From: Bacillus sp. T33-2
GTDB lineage: Bacteria; Bacillota; Bacilli; Bacillales; Cytobacillaceae
Direction: 5' to 3'
Length of the DNA: 64,000 nucleotides
NCBI RefSeq assembly: GCF_002860205.1
Contig: NZ_PGVB01000010.1
Coordinates: forward strand, 310,001 to 374,000
The notes below the pieces were generated by a model. That model worked only from the letters and a program-made list of their open reading frames with translations, ran no database searches and was not told the DNA's origin. Position 1 is the stretch's first letter. Each line of letters begins with the position of its first letter. Positions 52,589 to 61,156 of the stretch are shown piece by piece. Position numbers and translations under genes: made by a program.

Positions 52589-52688
52589 TGACTGGCCCCC
52601 TTTATGTGTTCGGTTGTAATAATATTTTAACAAATAAACGAATAACCAGGAAAATTCTAAATGCTCGCACAAAACTATGAAACGAATT

Positions 52689-52713
52689 AAAGGACCGTTT
52701 TCAACGATCCTTC
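52689..52713 (-). terminator. Terminator hairpin
   Basis: AAAGGACCGTT and AACGATCCTT pair with one mismatch between the lipoprotein gene and the ABC operon. Confidence 0.55.
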
Positions 52714-52750
52714 TTTGGTATTTTGGTTCCTTATTTGAATCACCTGGTTT

Positions 52751-53260
52751 TTAGTGTTGTGGATTCGTTTCGAACGATATCATTTTGCCGTCCTTGTCCT
52801 GGAACACAATTGTTTTCAGCTTGAAGTTGCTGGCACTGCTGTTCACGTATTCCCAAACAGCACTGGCTGCACCTTTACGCGCATTGACATCAATAGCATC
52901 ACTATTTCGTATGGTGAGCTTCTCGCCCGTCACTTGCATATTTTCAATTAGCTGGTACCATGAAACGCCCGGAAAATTTTCTGCCAAATAACTCTTTATT
53001 GCTTTCGTCCTGATTGCATTTTTTTCTTCCTGTATCGGATGGATTGGAATGTCGGGGATGTCTTTTTCGTCAATTTCACCACTATCCTGGTTCTCCGGCT
53101 GCATCGGAGCTTCGGCTTGTTCTGCGTTTTCTCCGTTATGGGATTTTTTCACTTTAGGGGATGCCTCCTCTTTTACTCCACACGCACTTGAAAAAAAAAT
53201 CAATGGTATTGCCAGGAACGCACAAAGCTTTGATACATGAGAATTTTCCATTGTCTTCAT
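52751..53260 (-). CDS. Hypothetical lipoprotein
   Basis: 169 aa with GAAAGGGGGATCGGT before the ATG at 53260. The signal peptide ends in the lipobox FFSSACG (Cys ~27). A Pro/Glu/Gln-rich linker (GENAEQAEAPMQPENQDSGE) precedes a C-terminal domain of ~90 residues (AIRTKAIKSYLAENFPGVSW then EYVNSSASNFKLKTIVFQDK). No known family was recognised. It may be co-transcribed with nothing else: the neighbours are separated by terminators or gaps. Confidence 0.6.
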   Translation of the reverse strand: MKTMENSHVSKLCAFLAIPLIFFSSACGVKEEASPKVKKSHNGENAEQAEAPMQPENQDSGEIDEKDIPDIPIHPIQEEKNAIRTKAIKSYLAENFPGVSWYQLIENMQVTGEKLTIRNSDAIDVNARKGAASAVWEYVNSSASNFKLKTIVFQDKDGKMISFETNPQH

Positions 53261-53705
53261 ACCGATCCCCCTTTCACCATATATATTTCCACCCCAATCC
53301 CTGAATAACCTTTTTTAGAACAATTATGGTACGACATTGATTCAACTTTGGCAAGCGGCATGCCGGTATCGTTGGGCAAAGGGTATTTGTTGTTTTTCAT
53401 ATATAATATATAAAAAGATTCGAAAAACATTTGACCACCACTGTCCCCCCTTGCCACGCAACTAATGATTCCAACTCAGCTGGAAATGATATGCTTATAC
53501 ACTTGCTCTTTAACAACATTTACCGAACAAAATGAGCGGATTTCCCCTTGCGCTGTTCCTCATGTCTGCTAAAGTATTAGTATTACGACAAATTTCGACT
53601 TATGGGTAGCCTGCCAACACTTGCAGCTAGCCATTTTCATGTTACTTCGTAGGATAAAACATGTTTAGAGATAGGAATCGCAAAACACAAAAGGGGATGT
53701 CTGAT

Positions 53706-54416
53706 TTGAAAATAGTAATAGCTGAAGATGATCCTTCATTGAGGAAATTGTTAAAACATTTCATTAAACATCTGGTTAAATATGAGATTATCGGAGAAGT
53801 ATGCAATGGTGAGGAATTGATTGAATTTGTCACAACAAAAAAACCGGAGATCGCACTAGTCGATATCGGCATGCCTGAGCTGAATGGCATGGAAGCCATC
53901 AAGTCCTGCAAGATGCTTTTTCCTGGGTTGCAGGTCATATTTATTACCGGGAATGAAGAGTATGCGGTAAGGGCTTTTGATGTAGGTGCCGCAGATTATA
54001 TTGTAAAACCGGTTGAAAGAGCAAGGTTATATACGGCTTTGCAAAGGGCATCAGAGCGTTTGAAAGCCAACAAAGATACTGGAAAAAAAGATTCAAAGAA
54101 TCTATTGATTAAACAATATAACCATATGACGTTCATCCCCTTTGATGACATCTTTTTTATTGAACGAACCGAGCGCAAAACGGTGATCCACACCCGGAAT
54201 CAACAATTTGAAATTAATGATTCATTGACCAATTTACTGAAAGTCCTCGATTCCAGATTTATGGTTTCGCACAGATCCTACATTATTAACTTATCATATT
54301 TAAGCAGGGTTGAAGCATATGGGAATATGTATAAAGCATATTTTAACGGTTACGATGAAACGGCCAGGATAGCCAAGCAAAAATTGCCAGAAATTCAGTT
54401 GAACAAATCTGTTTAA
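53706..54416 (+). CDS. LytTR-family response regulator
   Basis: 236 aa from a TTG at 53706 (AAGGGG nine bases upstream); a nearby ATG at 53697 directly abuts the site. Receiver with DD pair (VIAEDDPSLRK), phospho-Asp in ALVDIGMPELNGMEA and Lys in AADYIVKPVERARLY. The C-terminal ~100 residues are the LytTR DNA-binding domain (MTFIPFDDIFFIERTERKT, then RFMVSHRSYIINLSYLSRVE). It probably works with the hybrid histidine kinase 200 bp downstream. The 445-bp upstream gap (53261-53705) shows no gene; it holds one TGTCGTA motif (53584-53590, minus). Confidence 0.9.
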   Translation: MKIVIAEDDPSLRKLLKHFIKHLVKYEIIGEVCNGEELIEFVTTKKPEIALVDIGMPELNGMEAIKSCKMLFPGLQVIFITGNEEYAVRAFDVGAADYIVKPVERARLYTALQRASERLKANKDTGKKDSKNLLIKQYNHMTFIPFDDIFFIERTERKTVIHTRNQQFEINDSLTNLLKVLDSRFMVSHRSYIINLSYLSRVEAYGNMYKAYFNGYDETARIAKQKLPEIQLNKSV

Positions 54417-54616
54417 CATACTATATTTTTAAAACCCCACAGGATTACCTTTCCCCCGTATGTGGAACCCTTCCGGAAATACCTTACCCTAAATGGGAAA
54501 CAGAATATATTTACTAATCGTGATACATGAAACATTGATGGTGCAATGCTGTAGAACCATTCTGATGTGCTACACAACATACAGGAATACACCTGTTAAA
54601 GGAGCTAGTTTTACTC

Positions 54617-56884
54617 ATGTTTTTTATCTCGCCAATAGACTTCAGGAATACAGGAATGATATATAAAGTCAAAAAGATTGGCAATGAATTTATCCATACC
54701 TCTTGTGATGGAGAAATGCTTTATCAGCTGGGGCTTAAACCCCAGGATATCATCGGAAAACGGGTGCATGAATTTTTTCCGGCTGAATTCGTCAAATCAA
54801 AGCAGGATTTTTTTCAAAAGGCTTGGGCCGGGGAATTCCTCCAGTATGAAACCCGCTTTAACAATGTTCATTATTTGACCACCCTAAGGCCAATGTTCGA
54901 GGACGGAAAAGTGGTTGAAATTGTCGGCACTTCCATCAATATATCCGAAATAAAAGCCAAGGAAGAACAAATCCGCGAAACGGAAATGTTGTACCGGTCT
55001 GTCGTAACAACAATGATGGAAGGAATATTGATTTTAGAACAAGATGGAAAAGTTACACCATTAAATGAAAATGTTGAAAAATTAACTAGCATCGTCGCAG
55101 GCAGTTACGACCCTGAAACTGCTGCACAATTCGGTTTTGAGATTTTCAATGAAGCAGGAGACCCAATACCGCCTTCCCAATGGCCAGGTTATAAAACAAT
55201 TGAAACAGGGCTTCAATTTCAAAATGTGATATGTGCCCTTAAGCGGGATGGACAAACCAGGTGGTTTTCCCTCAACTCAAAGCCTATTACTAAATCTGGT
55301 CAAAACGCAGCTCTCGTTTCATTCTTTGAGATTACGAAGCAGAAAGAACAAAAATTGCAGATGCGGGAGTCATATGCTTTCCAAAAGACACTTCTTGAAA
55401 ATTTGGATAATGGCATTGTTGCGACCGATCAAAATAGGGTAATTACTCTCACAAATAAAAAAGCACTTGAAGTGCTCGGACTTCCTGGGGAAATTGAAGA
55501 TTATATTGGAAAGCCCTCACCTGATTTTCATCATATATGGAAAAATAAAGCAGCCATTAACCAACTAGTTATAAATACGATGCAAAAAGGAATCAGACTC
55601 ACCGATGAAGTGGAAACAATAGATGGTAAAACCATTGAAGCGAGATATATCCCGTTTAATTTTGATAAAAAATTCAGCGGCCACATCTTTGAGTTTGTGG
55701 ATATTTCCAAACGAAAAAAATTAGAAAGAAGCTTGATCAAGGCGAAAGACGCGGCCGAAAAGGCAAATTTGGCTAAATCGGAATTTTTGTCGAACATGAG
55801 CCATGAGCTCCGGACTCCCCTCAATGGCGTTCTTGGTTTTGCCCAGTTGTTGGAGTTGGATGGTTCTCTAAATGAAGAACAACTTGATTATGTCCAGGAA
55901 ATAGTAAAAGGTGGCCAGCATCTCCTGCAGTTAATCAATGAAATATTGGACTTGTCCAGAATCGAATCAGGCAAATTAAAAATGAACTTCGGTACTGTAC
56001 CGGTCCATAAAGTGATTAGTGAATGTATCAAAAACATTGAACCAATAGCAAGGAAAAAAAACATTATGATTCGAACTGAATTCGATCAATGCAGAAGAGT
56101 TTTTGTCATGGCCGATCCAATACGCCTCAAGCAAATATTGCTCAATCTTCTGGACAATGCCATAAAATATAACCGCCTGAATGGAGAAGTCATCGTATCG
56201 GCATGTATTAAAGCGGATAAATTGTTCATTCATGTAAAAGACACTGGTGGAGGGATAACCGAAGAAGAGTATCGCAAGGTTTTTATGCCATTCTATCGTG
56301 TTGATGGCACGGATGCAGAGGGCGCCGGCATTGGATTGCCTCTTGTAAATCAATTAGTGACCTTGATGGGCGGTGACGTAGGTGTAGCCAGCGTTGTAGG
56401 TGAAGGAAGCGATTTTTGGTTCAGCCTCAACATAGAAACGAAGGATGGGCGTCAGACAGATGTTCACACCGAGAGATTACAAGTGAACCTTAACTACGGA
56501 AGGCAAATCCATGTTTTATATGTAGAAGACAATGAATCTAATATTCACTTACTGGATTGTGTGTTTAATGCAATACCGGACTATAATCTAGTCATTGCCC
56601 GTACCGGGGAAGAAGGATTGCTTGCAGCGGATCAAATAACTTTCGATTTAATACTGCTGGATTTTAATTTGCCTGATATATCCGGACTGGAAGTGTTTTA
56701 CCGATTAAAAGCAATTACAAAAACATCGGAAGTACCGATAGTGGCCTTAAGCGCAAATGCCATGCCAAGCGACATCAAGAAGGTTCTTGAAATTGGTTTT
56801 ACCAGTTATTTGACAAAGCCGCTGGACATAAAGCATTTTCTCAATATTTTAGAGCGTATTGTTGAACCCACCAGCATAAATTAA
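54617..56884 (+). CDS. Hybrid sensor histidine kinase with PAS domains and C-terminal receiver
   Basis: 755 aa; no membrane segment, so it is a cytoplasmic sensor. Three PAS domains follow each other (~15-115, ~122-240, ~252-365), the last with GHIFEFVDISKRKK. HisKA begins at ~385 with the phospho-His 396 in FLSNMSHELRTPLNGVLGF; HATPase_c shows NLLDNAIKYN, KDTGGGITEE and GAGIGLPLV. The C-terminal receiver (~630-755) has phospho-Asp 682 in LILLDFNLPDISG and the Lys in SYLTKPLDIK. Signal unknown. It follows the LytTR regulator, which has its own receiver, so phosphotransfer could be multi-step. Confidence 0.9.
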   Translation: MFFISPIDFRNTGMIYKVKKIGNEFIHTSCDGEMLYQLGLKPQDIIGKRVHEFFPAEFVKSKQDFFQKAWAGEFLQYETRFNNVHYLTTLRPMFEDGKVVEIVGTSINISEIKAKEEQIRETEMLYRSVVTTMMEGILILEQDGKVTPLNENVEKLTSIVAGSYDPETAAQFGFEIFNEAGDPIPPSQWPGYKTIETGLQFQNVICALKRDGQTRWFSLNSKPITKSGQNAALVSFFEITKQKEQKLQMRESYAFQKTLLENLDNGIVATDQNRVITLTNKKALEVLGLPGEIEDYIGKPSPDFHHIWKNKAAINQLVINTMQKGIRLTDEVETIDGKTIEARYIPFNFDKKFSGHIFEFVDISKRKKLERSLIKAKDAAEKANLAKSEFLSNMSHELRTPLNGVLGFAQLLELDGSLNEEQLDYVQEIVKGGQHLLQLINEILDLSRIESGKLKMNFGTVPVHKVISECIKNIEPIARKKNIMIRTEFDQCRRVFVMADPIRLKQILLNLLDNAIKYNRLNGEVIVSACIKADKLFIHVKDTGGGITEEEYRKVFMPFYRVDGTDAEGAGIGLPLVNQLVTLMGGDVGVASVVGEGSDFWFSLNIETKDGRQTDVHTERLQVNLNYGRQIHVLYVEDNESNIHLLDCVFNAIPDYNLVIARTGEEGLLAADQITFDLILLDFNLPDISGLEVFYRLKAITKTSEVPIVALSANAMPSDIKKVLEIGFTSYLTKPLDIKHFLNILERIVEPTSIN

Positions 56885-57229
56885 TGAAATACGAACACTT
56901 CATATGCTGCCTAATATCTAAAGCAATAAACCACCCTTCTTCATTGTCACGTAAAAAGAAGGAACCTGCAGAATTTTTCTACAAGTTGCTTCCTTTTTAT
57001 CGGTTCGGTTTTGACTGCCTGCCGGAACCGAGCTAATACGGTTTCTTCCAGCCCATTTTGCTTTTTACAGACCTTCACCCGTTCACGTTTACGGAAACCC
57101 TCAAGCCTCCAATTTGCCGGGGGCTTTTAATTTTTCTAAAATGGTGATAAATCGATATTTTCGCGGTTGGGGGAGCATATATGAATTTTGCGTCCATTAT
57201 ATCAATCTGGCGCCAAAAGGGAACTTATT

Positions 57230-58408
57230 ATGGCTAAAATCAATCATAGCATGCATTTGGATTTGCTTGAACAATTCTCGTTTGGTGATGAAATCGATAC
57301 ATACAAGATTGCCAGTGATCTGGTGAATGTCATGTATGCTATATACCAAACAGAGCTTACTTCAAAAAACCCTTCTCCCAGGAAGAGAAAAATAGTCGTC
57401 CCTGTAAATGATATGTTTCTATGGGTGTCATTAAAAACGGGCATTGAAGATTTACTAAACTGGATTTATGGGGAATCCTTTGAGTTGAAGTTTGAACAAT
57501 GCACCACTTTCCTGCTGCCCGAACCAAATTTAATCCCCGACTCCATATACATGAAAGAGGCTGTGACGGTTTTTTCTGAAAGTCTTGATTCACTCGCTGG
57601 TGCCTTCAACAATTATTCAAATGGAATAATAAGCGATTATGTAGCTTTCGTTACGAATAATGAAGAAGCAAAAGCACACGCCGACCTGAAAAATGTTTAT
57701 CAAACGTCTTGTCCTGACTCTGTTATTCATATTGCAAAGAAGAAGTCCCTTTCTAAAAGGGTTCATCATTCAGCTGCAAGACCGCTGGTTCATTTGTCGT
57801 TGGCTACAGCAAAAGCACTCTCGAACCATTCTCATCAAGTGTTCGCTCACCAAAATGGGATGTCAGTTTTTAATCCTGAGTTTGGCAGTCAATATTCTGC
57901 AAAGACCATTTTACTTTATAATCGCATATTGAAAGAAATAGGCGTTGATGTTAAGATATCCAACTCATTTGCATTCCTTACTTTGGGTGAAGTCCTGAAT
58001 AATATGGACAGCAGATTTAAAGCTGAGATCAAGAAAACTGTTACATGCCACAATATCTCAATCAATCCAGACAAGAACAACAGAGCCCATTGTGGCATAT
58101 GCCTGTCATGCCTTCTCAGAAAAATTTCTCTTGCCGCCTATGGTTTAGAGAAACACGATGTGATTTATCATTATGATTACGGTATAAAAGTTTCCGATAT
58201 TTTGGTAGATGAACATAGGGAAAAATATAACTCAAACATCAACCATCTGCTCGACTATGGAAAGGAAAACCAGCAGGGCAGAATTTACGTAGATTATGAC
58301 ATGTCAGAACATGATTATGAACCCAATTTCCAGCAAAAAATAAAACAGATGATACATAAATTCAATGGCGAATTTGAACGGTTTTGGGCAAAATATCCAG
58401 CAAAATAG
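57230..58408 (+). CDS. Degenerate QueC-like (QatC-related) PP-loop protein
   Basis: 392 aa from the ATG at 57230 (AAAAGGGAACTTATT). The N-terminal ~100 residues (KRKIVVPVNDMFLWVSLKTG, EDLLNWIYGESFELKFEQ) resemble the extra domain of the larger QueC-like proteins, including QatC of Qat anti-phage systems. The PP-loop should read SGGxDS; here it is VFSESLDSLAGAF, with both Gly lost. The zinc-like motif HCGICLSCLLRKISLAAYG is complete, and the LTLGEVL block is at the normal place. It may keep a nucleotide-binding fold but is unlikely to make ATP-activated 7-cyano-7-deazaguanine. No other Qat or queuosine gene is nearby. It ends 13 bp before an SRPBCC gene. Confidence 0.65.
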   Translation: MAKINHSMHLDLLEQFSFGDEIDTYKIASDLVNVMYAIYQTELTSKNPSPRKRKIVVPVNDMFLWVSLKTGIEDLLNWIYGESFELKFEQCTTFLLPEPNLIPDSIYMKEAVTVFSESLDSLAGAFNNYSNGIISDYVAFVTNNEEAKAHADLKNVYQTSCPDSVIHIAKKKSLSKRVHHSAARPLVHLSLATAKALSNHSHQVFAHQNGMSVFNPEFGSQYSAKTILLYNRILKEIGVDVKISNSFAFLTLGEVLNNMDSRFKAEIKKTVTCHNISINPDKNNRAHCGICLSCLLRKISLAAYGLEKHDVIYHYDYGIKVSDILVDEHREKYNSNINHLLDYGKENQQGRIYVDYDMSEHDYEPNFQQKIKQMIHKFNGEFERFWAKYPAK

Positions 58409-58421
58409 GAGGAAACAATCA

Positions 58422-58907
58422 ATGTTAGCTGTATTGAAGAAAATTGAGAGTGGCTACTTAGCCCGATATGATCGTCCATTAAAACATCCAGTGGAAAAAC
58501 TGTGGGCTGCTTTGACAGAGAATGATAAGCTGGCAAACTGGTTCCCGAACCTTCAAGTACAAGAACTTCGAGAAGGAGGTACCATAAAATTTGATATGAA
58601 AGATGGTTCCGGGACGTTTATTGATATGAAAATTTTAGATTATGAACTTCATTCTGTCCTGGAATTCACATGGGGCAATGATCGCGTCCGATTTGAATTA
58701 TACCCGAATCCTGATGGCTGCCTGTTGGTGTTGAAGGAGTTTATTAGCACATTAACCGATCATACCCCAAAAGACTTGTCAGGATGGCACGTAACACTGG
58801 ATGTTTTATCTGCATTGCTGGATGGGCGTCAGATGGAGTTCCCCAAAGGCGAGTGGGAAAAATGGCATGAGAACTATATTATTGCCGTGAAACAGCTGAA
58901 AAAATGA
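58422..58907 (+). CDS. SRPBCC (START/Bet v1-like) domain protein
   Basis: 161 aa from the ATG at 58422 (AATAGGAGGAAACAATCA). The fold is shown by RYDRPLKHPVEKLWAALTEN, LANWFPNLQVQELREGGTIKFDM, VLEFTWGNDRVRFELYPNPD and the long final helix GWHVTLDVLSALLDGRQMEF. It resembles the AHSA1-type subgroup, hydrophobic-ligand or activator proteins with unknown ligands in Bacillus. It lies 13 bp behind the QueC-like gene and is probably co-transcribed. Confidence 0.85.
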   Translation: MLAVLKKIESGYLARYDRPLKHPVEKLWAALTENDKLANWFPNLQVQELREGGTIKFDMKDGSGTFIDMKILDYELHSVLEFTWGNDRVRFELYPNPDGCLLVLKEFISTLTDHTPKDLSGWHVTLDVLSALLDGRQMEFPKGEWEKWHENYIIAVKQLKK

Positions 58908-58959
58908 AATATACGGCTGTCAGGTCAAAATCGACATAAACCAATGCATATTACCCACA

Positions 58960-59064
58960 ATCTACCTATGCATCAGCTTAAATGCATTTCGTGGAGTCCG
59001 AAGGCTTTATGAAACTTTTGGTTACCATGATATTCTAAATGATGGAAAAACATTGATGTTTTAA
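58960..59064 (+). pseudogene. C-terminal remnant of a GNAT acetyltransferase
   Basis: A plus-strand frame ends at TAA 59062-59064 with SLNAFRGVRRLYETFGYHDI then LNDGKTLMF. The string NxxxRRLYExFGY is the typical last alpha-helix and strand of a GNAT enzyme. There is no start codon or N-terminal domain; upstream it runs open into the SRPBCC gene in another frame. It is a fossil, not an expressed gene. Confidence 0.45.
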
Positions 59065-59128
59065 GATTGCCTATACCATACAGAATTAGGAATCGCTGCA
59101 AGGATAAAAAAGAACCATGACGTTTTGT

Positions 59129-59209
59129 GTGCCGATTGGATTAATTTTGTATGGGGTAGCTCTTGCTTTTATATCAATGTTGGCCCCTTCTTTTTATGTG
59201 GGAATTTGA
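59129..59209 (+). pseudogene. Possible EamA/DMT transporter fragment
   Basis: A short hydrophobic frame VPIGLILYGVALAFISMLAP ends at TGA 59207-59209. The order PIGLILYGVALAF is reminiscent of a helix of EamA-type drug/metabolite transporters, with no start, no further domain and no ribosome site. Weak evidence. Confidence 0.25.
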
Positions 59210-59268
59210 GAAAATGATAAATTTGGTCATATCTTTAGCTTAAATTATTATCTGTGGAGTAATTTATC

Positions 59269-59550
59269 CTAAAGTGTCTCTTCTTTCAGTTGTTTATGTG
59301 AAGAATCCATTGAAATCAATATAATAGCAGTAAGCACTAAAGCATGAAAAATATTAAACAAAAACACCCCCGTAATTTGTGCTATATCCTCCGCCGCTGA
59401 TTTATCGCTGACATAACTATAGGCCAGCCTGATAATGTTTTCTCCATGGTTATCCATTAAGTGATTCAGCCAAATTTCACGATTTGTATTGATTAAATAA
59501 TTATCTTGTGTCTCAGTAAAACTTGTTGCATTGCAATGATTCGTGACCAT
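59269..59550 (-). pseudogene. Truncated ECF sigma-70 factor
   Basis: Frame from ATG 59550 (AAGGAGGTG directly upstream) to 59269. Residues ~25-58 carry the sigma region-2 start: EIWLNHLMDNHGENIIRLAY, then SYVSDKSAAEDIAQ. In ECF factors EDIAQ continues with region 2.3-2.4 (usually EVFxKxxxx); here it changes abruptly to ITGVFLFNIFHALVL, an unrelated hydrophobic end. Region 4 is absent. Recombination or deletion has cut the gene; I infer no DNA-binding sigma factor is made. It may be translated as a short stub. Confidence 0.6.
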
Positions 59551-59672
59551 CACCTCCTTACCCTTTTTTCTATACATTTGACGGTACTCATAGAATTTTG
59601 GTTTTTAATTCTGGTAAAATATTTTTCAGACTGCCGTAATTGTCCATACTTTTCTTCAACACAAAATTATAA

Positions 59673-59693
59673 AGACCGCCATAATGGACGGTC
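59673..59693. terminator. Hairpin in a long non-coding stretch
   Basis: GACCG/CGGTC with flanking A/T (AGACCGCC..GGACGGTCTATTTTT). The region 59578-60162 holds no gene I can support; its short open frames have no ribosome site. Confidence 0.4.
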
Positions 59694-60162
59694 TATTTTT
59701 CATATTGCCTGGCACCCAGTTTCACTCTGAATTCATTTCGACTGATATGGGGAGATATGAAGAGGTAAAATAGTTTACAACATCGTTCATTTAAAAGGCG
59801 AGGGCCATTTCGGCCATCCCCCAGAATATAGTAGAATGATTCCCCCGATAATATGCCTCTGAAAAATTCACTGATTGTAAGTACAATTTTAACGAAAATA
59901 AAAACAACTCTTCCTTCTTGTAGTAAAACACAAGCGGGAGGGGCACAGTACGAGTAGAACAACGAAAGATATGCACATTTCTAAGAAACCACATATGAAC
60001 CCCCTCAAATGAAGAAAAGATGCTTTTATCTAAAGCAACATTAATAACATGTGGATACTTCCATATTTCAATTATAAGACAATCAAGGGCTAAATTTGTT
60101 GTTCATACTGTTTTTAGCAGCAACTGTATTTTTAATGTAGTCTAAAAAAATCATTTCAGCAC

Positions 60163-60187
60163 ACAAAAAACCACCTCATAGGTGGTT
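60163..60187 (-). terminator. Terminator of the brnTA operon
   Basis: AACCACCT/AGGTGGTT stem with an A6 on the plus strand, giving a minus-strand U-tract, immediately behind the brnA stop codon at 60190. Confidence 0.85.
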
Positions 60188-60189
60188 CG

Positions 60190-60588
60190 TTAGGTCAAAA
60201 TCTTTTCTCTTTTTTCTTCTTCATAGACTCTTTCTGCCACAAATTGCTTTAACAGTGTCTGGTAAGGAACATTCTTAATTTCCGCAACTTTTTGTAGTCT
60301 TACCAATAAATCATTTTCGATTCTAAGGTTAATCGGTTTTGTAGACTGTTTCCTTGGCGGAGGGAGGTCGTCATCTTCATCTTCGATATAGGTCTCTTCC
60401 AAAAGCTCTTCACTCATGGCATGTGTATTCCAAAATGTAAAGGTTTCTTCTTCGGTCATGTTTTCCGGAATTTCACTTAGCCCATGAATAATGATCTTGC
60501 CCAATTCGTCACGTTCCTTTTCTTCCGATGAATTCGCTTTTGATTCGTTTTCAAACCTGTTTTGAATCATCTCTTTTCTATCATCCAT
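60190..60588 (-). CDS. brnA: BrnA/CopG-type antitoxin
   Basis: 132 aa from the ATG at 60588 (AAGGAGATAAAAAA); an ATG at 60639 lies inside brnT and lacks a site. The N-terminal half is acidic (IIIHGLSEIPENMTEEETFT, FWNTHAMSEELLEETYIED), matching the BrnA FWxTH motif, and the C-terminal ribbon-helix-helix is KPINLRIENDLLVRLQKVAE then VPYQTLLKQFV. It would bind and neutralise BrnT and repress the operon. Its toxin gene is frameshifted, so it may now be a relic or an independent repressor. Confidence 0.82.
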   Translation of the reverse strand: MDDRKEMIQNRFENESKANSSEEKERDELGKIIIHGLSEIPENMTEEETFTFWNTHAMSEELLEETYIEDEDDDLPPPRKQSTKPINLRIENDLLVRLQKVAEIKNVPYQTLLKQFVAERVYEEEKREKILT

Positions 60589-60592
60589 TTTT

Positions 60593-60849
60593 TTATCTCC
60601 TTCTTCGGTTGTATGATCTTCTTTCCGTCTCCGTGGCATCCCATCCTGTGATTGGCCTGATTTTTTTCTCCCTTTTTCTAAACACTATGGCTAGAATACG
60701 GCCCTCTTCTCTCTTGCCAATAATTTTTTTATTCCCTCCATGGGCATTATGAACGCATCGGTCCGGGTCATAAAAACTTCTTCCGCTTCCTGTGGTTCAA
60801 TATCGTGACGAAAAATATGGTGGATATTATCCCTGTCCCAATCAAACAC
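60593..60849 (-). pseudogene. brnT: Frameshifted BrnT-type toxin
   Basis: The GTG at 60849 has GGGAG eight bases upstream. The first frame gives VFDWDRDNIHHIFRHDIEPQ EAEEVF, typical of BrnT (FxWDxxNxxHIxRH). At the A5 run 60772-60776 (T5 on the minus strand) the frame is lost; one extra base there restores YDPDRCVHNAHGGNKK, IIGKREEGRILAIVFRKREK and KIRPITGWDATETERRSYN, the BrnT core and end. Both halves are conserved, so a single-base deletion inactivates this ~90-aa RNase-fold toxin, or it is a sequencing error in a homopolymer. The stop (60593-60595) is 4 bp before brnA. Confidence 0.75.
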
Positions 60850-60878
60850 CGGACCCACTCCCGCCAATTATATGTGTA

Positions 60879-60906
60879 TATACCCTTGTACATGCATTTT
60901 ATACCC
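60879..60906 (-). promoter_or_regulatory. Direct repeats ahead of brnTA
   Basis: TATACCC occurs at 60879-60885 and 60900-60906, 21 bp apart, upstream of the brnT start. In a BrnTA system the BrnA ribbon-helix-helix binds operator repeats here. Assignment is by position. Nothing else stands out in 60850-61031. Confidence 0.4.
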
Positions 60907-61031
60907 ATTTTTTGTATAAGGCAATTACCGCATATTTACTAACGTTTAGTTTCAAATTAGTGTATTAATTCAACATAGCCAAATCACTTCGATAATGTGA
61001 TGTTACAGTGAATTTTTTAGTGGATACAAAA

Positions 61032-61079
61032 CAAAAAAAGCCCCACACCCATGTTCACCATGGATTTGAGGCTTTTTAT
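61032..61079 (-). terminator. Terminator of the tRNA-Val gene
   Basis: AAAAGCC..GGCTTTT stem with inner ATG/CAT pairs (plus-strand AAAAAAAGCCCC to GAGGCTTTTT), directly downstream of the tRNA on the minus strand. Confidence 0.8.
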
Positions 61080-61084
61080 CTGGA

Positions 61085-61156
61085 TGACCTGTGAGGGATT
61101 TGAACCCCCGACCCCTTCCCTGTCAAGGAAGTGCTCTCCCGCTGAGCTAACAAGTC
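61085..61156 (-). tRNA. tRNA-Val (anticodon GAC)
   Basis: Reading the minus strand, the acceptor stem GACTTGT pairs fully with ACAGGTC. The D arm is GCTC/GAGC, the anticodon stem CTTCC/GGAAG encloses the loop TTGACAG with anticodon GAC (valine), and the T arm is GGGGG-TTCAAAT-CCCTC. CCA is not encoded. No other tRNA lies within 5 kb, so it is a single gene, with its own terminator. Confidence 0.92.

Noticed and set aside
53257-53457. 66-codon minus-strand frame upstream of the lipoprotein gene
   Set aside because: No ribosome site, no recognisable domain; it is the leader of the next gene.
59693-59994. Overlapping minus-strand frames of 67-89 codons
   Set aside because: No ribosome site, low-complexity hydrophobic content, no family resemblance.
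60768-60849. BrnT as an intact short protein ending in the first frame
   Set aside because: The conserved BrnT end is found intact in the next frame, so a frameshift is the simpler reading.
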